Source: a virus. From it: DNA of 26,408 bases. The notes beneath the pieces were generated by a model. That model was not told where the DNA came from and searched no databases. It saw nothing but the letters and a program-made list of their open reading frames with translations. The DNA lies in IMG/VR virus record IMGVR_UViG_3300017788_001619, positions 1 through 26,408 of that record, one strand, 5' to 3'. Numbering within the stretch: the stretch's first letter is position 1; each line of letters starts with the position of its first letter. Shown here one piece after another: positions 25,001 through 26,408 of this stretch. Both the position numbers and the translations under genes were made by a program.

Positions 25001-26296
25001 TGACCCAACCAAATACCCCTTTTTAAAGCTATCTGAATTATAATCAAATTCTATATTAAGCTTGGTATTATTAGAAATAATAACCTTATCAGCAATCGCT
25101 AATTTACACGCTGGAACTAAACCCTCGTCTGTAAACATTATATGTTCATGTGTAACTTTTATTTTCCTACCATACTCAGTCTCTATTTGTAATAATTTTT
25201 TAACACCTGTTTGTCTAAAACCTGAAGAGTCAAAATTAATACTATCTAAAATTATTTTATTATTATTTTTTAAATCTTCCGGAAAATATAATCCATATGG
25301 AGTATTAATTAAAGAATCTGATGACACACAAGGGTTAAACATATCAAACCAACTATTAGCAAAAGCAAATCCTATATCATTATCCCCGTCATTTAATTTA
25401 ACTATTTCTTCAAATTGCTTTTTTTCAACTATATTTCTTAGCAACAAAACAGAATTATTACTTCTAGCTCTTTGTGGATTAGTTTGTCTCCAATTTCCAA
25501 TTTTAGCATATATCATTTCAGTATCATTAGGGTCTATAATCATATTAAGCGCACTACGTCTTACACCACCTGATAGAATACAATCTGATATATGGCAAAT
25601 TATATCGAAAACATGTATGGGTCTTAATTTGTATACTTTTTGATCTATAAGATTATCTAGAAACTTTTCTATTACTTCTAACGATTTCTTTAATGGGTCT
25701 GGTCCAGGGGCTTTGAAACCACCACTTATAAGCGATCCGTTTGGCCTAATTAGAGAATAATCAAATCTTATCTTACAATTAGCATATTCTGGAAATGTTT
25801 GTTTATCTACAAAATAAGAACTCATTAATACGCCAAATGCATCTGCCCATCCCTCTATACTATCTTCGATAACAAAAGTCTTTGTACCATTTTCTCTGTC
25901 TTTTATATTAGATATGTTATCAACAAAGGGTTTCATAAGACTAACACCAACCCCGCAACCATTTATGAGTAAATAACATATATTCTGAAATATTTCATTG
26001 CTTACAGCATGAGTAACTGAGCAGTTATACAATCTTAGGTTACTTCTCTTAACCTGCGGATATCTAAATTGAAGATTTCTCTGGCTGGCAAAAACCTTCA
26101 TTTCTTTCATAGACTCTAGTGCGGAAGCTAGTTCTTCTTCTATATCAATGCCGCTGTATTTTTTCCTATGTCCATCTACTATATCTTCACAAGCCTCTTC
26201 CCATGTTTCATATCTTCCCAAATCTTCCCTCCATTTCAAGTAATCTGAATGAAGCTTAATATCCGATAGAAACTTTTTTCCGTTATTTTTTTTCAT
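22001..26296 (-). CDS. nrdJ: Class II (adenosylcobalamin-dependent) ribonucleotide reductase with two inteins
   Basis: A 1431-residue precursor. Removing two inteins (323-681 and 936-1254) leaves about 753 residues, close to monomeric class II RNRs such as the Lactobacillus leichmannii enzyme. Host motifs are C92 in 'LYNCSVTH' (one half of the redox pair), 'SGGVRRSALN', 'FNP|CYEISF' with the thiyl-radical Cys682, 'LCNLTSMN' with C720 (other half of the pair), and a C-terminal 'CSAGAC' disulfide relay. It reduces ribonucleotides to deoxyribonucleotides using cobalamin taken from the host, without oxygen dependence. The ATG at 26296 has a strong AGGAGA site. It is the first gene of the module and is preceded by a terminator-like hairpin. 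Confidence 0.95.
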   Translation of the reverse strand: MKKNNGKKFLSDIKLHSDYLKWREDLGRYETWEEACEDIVDGHRKKYSGIDIEEELASALESMKEMKVFASQRNLQFRYPQVKRSNLRLYNCSVTHAVSNEIFQNICYLLINGCGVGVSLMKPFVDNISNIKDRENGTKTFVIEDSIEGWADAFGVLMSSYFVDKQTFPEYANCKIRFDYSLIRPNGSLISGGFKAPGPDPLKKSLEVIEKFLDNLIDQKVYKLRPIHVFDIICHISDCILSGGVRRSALNMIIDPNDTEMIYAKIGNWRQTNPQRARSNNSVLLLRNIVEKKQFEEIVKLNDGDNDIGFAFANSWFDMFNPCVSSDSLINTPYGLYFPEDLKNNNKIILDSINFDSSGFRQTGVKKLLQIETEYGRKIKVTHEHIMFTDEGLVPACKLAIADKVIISNNTKLNIEFDYNSDSFKKGYLVGSFLADGNFIEESCQIKFWGKDNHKYHNKCIKYIKDLNWNIGKPHKELEEDSEVYSRLSSGGLYKFIKEKDESIISNKRLSKKLLSGDFNYINGLIAGYFDADGTVAFNQKKGNSIRITSVQLENLENLQIALNAIGIYSKIYKDRNKCLNGFNTLPDGKGGSKIYPIQNSYELCITKEAIDKFTIINILNEDKKHIINKILNNYSKKFYKQSFEERIVSICELDGLDNVYDCAVQFGIEAFECNGFKVHNCYEISFTPILTDKDLTQITYEELPNFIKENKDMFGVQLCNLTSMNAEKIKNKEDFLRACRDEAVLGTLQAGYTSFSYFKNKTEELTKKEALLGVSITGWMNNPKLFNKEWLQEGVKVILETNEKLAAKLGINKAARTTCVKPEGNLSVIAQTSSGIHPEHSETYFRIMQLNKNTDIAKWLNENMPFLLEESVWSTNNTDYVVFVPIINPTGAMFKNSMHGVKHLEFIKLVQENWILPGTRKELGISPKINHNCSCFSASEKIYTDQGLKSFEEISKLDSINVLNGIGNFSKSKVIHGGEQEIYEIILRKGSQYKTIKTTDNHKWLVVKNWDRRNSPNIKIRNTIDLEPGMKIKNVDFNIFPDFNLDAFLHGCVFGDGTLHKKNNKCQIYLFDDKCLAEYFELAGYKTIEKEDHIRIYGLPNDWKEFPKNKYESYIRSFISGWFATDGHISIDGRTMSLASANKENLEWLQKNSFLGKVFVNNISTHKRGKGSYPSKNTHFYTISINKDSIDIDFMKHDKKKDRFSNYLKNKSQNSKKWIVESVKSTEIYENVFCVEEPETNSFVMENNVLTHNCTIIIDDKPQIIDYIWENKDDFTAVSFISDYGDKDFNQAPFTSILNAEEIFQKYGKGSIFISGLIVDGLHYFNNNLWDACDCIVDPDIPISGTREQVMLKKYWVGRAKKFAKNYFKNDLKTLVYCLKDIHLYHKWESINREMREIDFSKALKAPEYKDISNYTAQACSAGACEIVKI
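22535..23491 (-). other. LAGLIDADG intein 2 of NrdJ
   Basis: 319 residues (936-1254 of the precursor). It begins with Cys in 'CFSASEKIYTDQGLKSFEEI', has block B 'TTDNHKWLV' (TxxH), two LAGLIDADG-like motifs 'FLHGCVFGDG' and 'FISGWFATDG', block F 'NVFCVEEPETNSFVME' and ends 'LTHN' with Cys at +1. It sits between 'NHNCS' and 'CTIIID'; splicing restores the 'HNxSxT' segment conserved in class II RNRs. All class 1 splicing residues are present. Confidence 0.9.
24254..25330 (-). other. LAGLIDADG intein 1 of NrdJ, at the radical cysteine
   Basis: 359 residues (323-681 of the precursor), starting with Cys in 'CVSSDSLINTPYGLYFPEDL'. Block B is 'VTHEHIMFTD' (TxxH); the endonuclease motifs are 'LVGSFLADG' and 'LIAGYFDADG'; block F is 'NVYDCAVQFGIEAFECNG'; it ends 'KVHN'. 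The +1 residue is Cys682, which is also the catalytic thiyl-radical cysteine of the mature enzyme ('NP|CYE'). Confidence 0.93.
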
Positions 26297-26314
26297 ATTG
26301 TCTCCTATGTATAT

Positions 26315-26339
26315 AAAAAAAACGCTCTTTCAAGCGTTT
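26315..26339 (-). terminator. Rho-independent terminator-like hairpin in the nrdJ leader
   Basis: On the minus strand AAACGCT (26339-26333) and AGCGTTT (26326-26320) form a perfect 7-bp stem around a 6-base loop, followed by a run of eight T (26322-26315, three of them in the stem). The nrdJ ATG is only 18 bases further on. It should end the transcript of the gene upstream of the window, or act as an attenuator for nrdJ. Confidence 0.75.
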
Positions 26340-26408
26340 CTATAACCATCAATAAATAACTTTATAAGAACAATTATATATATCCAAATCAATATATAAT
26401 AAATCCAA
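26340..26408. other. AT-rich intergenic end of window
   Basis: No gene is seen. On the minus strand the stretch is very AT-rich with TATAAT-like hexamers, so it may hold the promoter of nrdJ, but no -35/-10 pair with correct spacing can be pointed to. Confidence 0.3.

Noticed and set aside
25062-25643. Open frame of 193 codons on the plus strand
   Set aside because: It lies opposite nrdJ across intein 1 and its N-extein, whose protein is clearly coding on the minus strand. The other plus-strand frames (for example 14794-15174 and 13410-13724) are likewise antisense shadows.
26297-26408. Cobalamin riboswitch upstream of the B12-dependent nrdJ
   Set aside because: Only about 112 bases are in the window and they contain a simple hairpin and AT-rich sequence; no B12-box-like conserved core is seen. 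One further upstream cannot be excluded.
1-26408. tRNA genes, CRISPR arrays, insertion sequences or attachment sites
   Set aside because: There is no non-coding space for them: gaps between genes are under 50 bases, and no repeat-spacer pattern, transposase or long direct repeat was seen.

Overview
The window reads as a dense replication and nucleotide-metabolism module from the genome of a large, AT-rich tailed double-stranded DNA bacteriophage. All genes lie on the minus strand. They are packed end to end with short overlaps (often ATGA or TAATG), there is almost no intergenic space, and no structural genes are present. The host cannot be named from the sequence. A cobalamin-dependent (class II) ribonucleotide reductase, a bacterial-type DNA polymerase III alpha subunit, a RecA/UvsX recombinase, a T4-like dNMP kinase, dUTPase and PhoH are typical of large marine or environmental phages.

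In the direction of transcription, from right to left, the layout is as follows. A terminator-like hairpin (26315-26339) lies just before nrdJ, a class II RNR carrying two cis-splicing inteins. It is followed by a membrane-anchored PAS-domain protein, dUTPase, PhoH with an intein in its Walker A loop, five small proteins of unknown or weakly recognised function, a RecA-like recombinase, a small Vsr-like nuclease, a helical protein of unknown function, an AT-hook/zinc-ribbon protein, a DnaB-type helicase, a DnaG-type primase, a dNMP kinase, and a RecB/Cas4-like nuclease with an intein at its active-site Lys. Next comes a DNA polymerase III alpha (dnaE) locus broken into three genes, with a DEDDh exonuclease and a free-standing homing endonuclease between the pieces. 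The left end is a surface-chemistry cluster: three glycosyltransferases, a methyltransferase-like protein, an unknown protein and a nucleotidyltransferase-like protein cut by the window edge.

The most striking region is the fractured dnaE locus (4930-10279). The polymerase is encoded by an N-terminal gene (PHP, palm, thumb; all three catalytic Asp residues), a middle gene ending in the N-half of a gp41-1-like split intein, and a C-terminal gene beginning with the 38-residue C-half of that intein. A Vsr-type (EDxHD) endonuclease with NUMOD3 motifs sits between the two intein halves. The split-intein site is three residues away from the classical cyanobacterial DnaE split-intein site. The N-terminal/middle break has no intein and falls right after the last catalytic Asp. 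The expected active enzyme is therefore two polypeptides: one free, and one made by protein trans-splicing.

In total five inteins interrupt four host proteins (NrdJ twice, DnaE, RecB-like nuclease, PhoH), every one at or beside a catalytic or strongly conserved motif. The PhoH and nuclease inteins lack an N-terminal Cys/Ser (Ala1 and Gly1) and show the Trp-Cys-Thr signature of class 3 inteins; they look like sister elements. Production of dNTPs, polymerisation and recombination in this phage therefore all depend on protein splicing.
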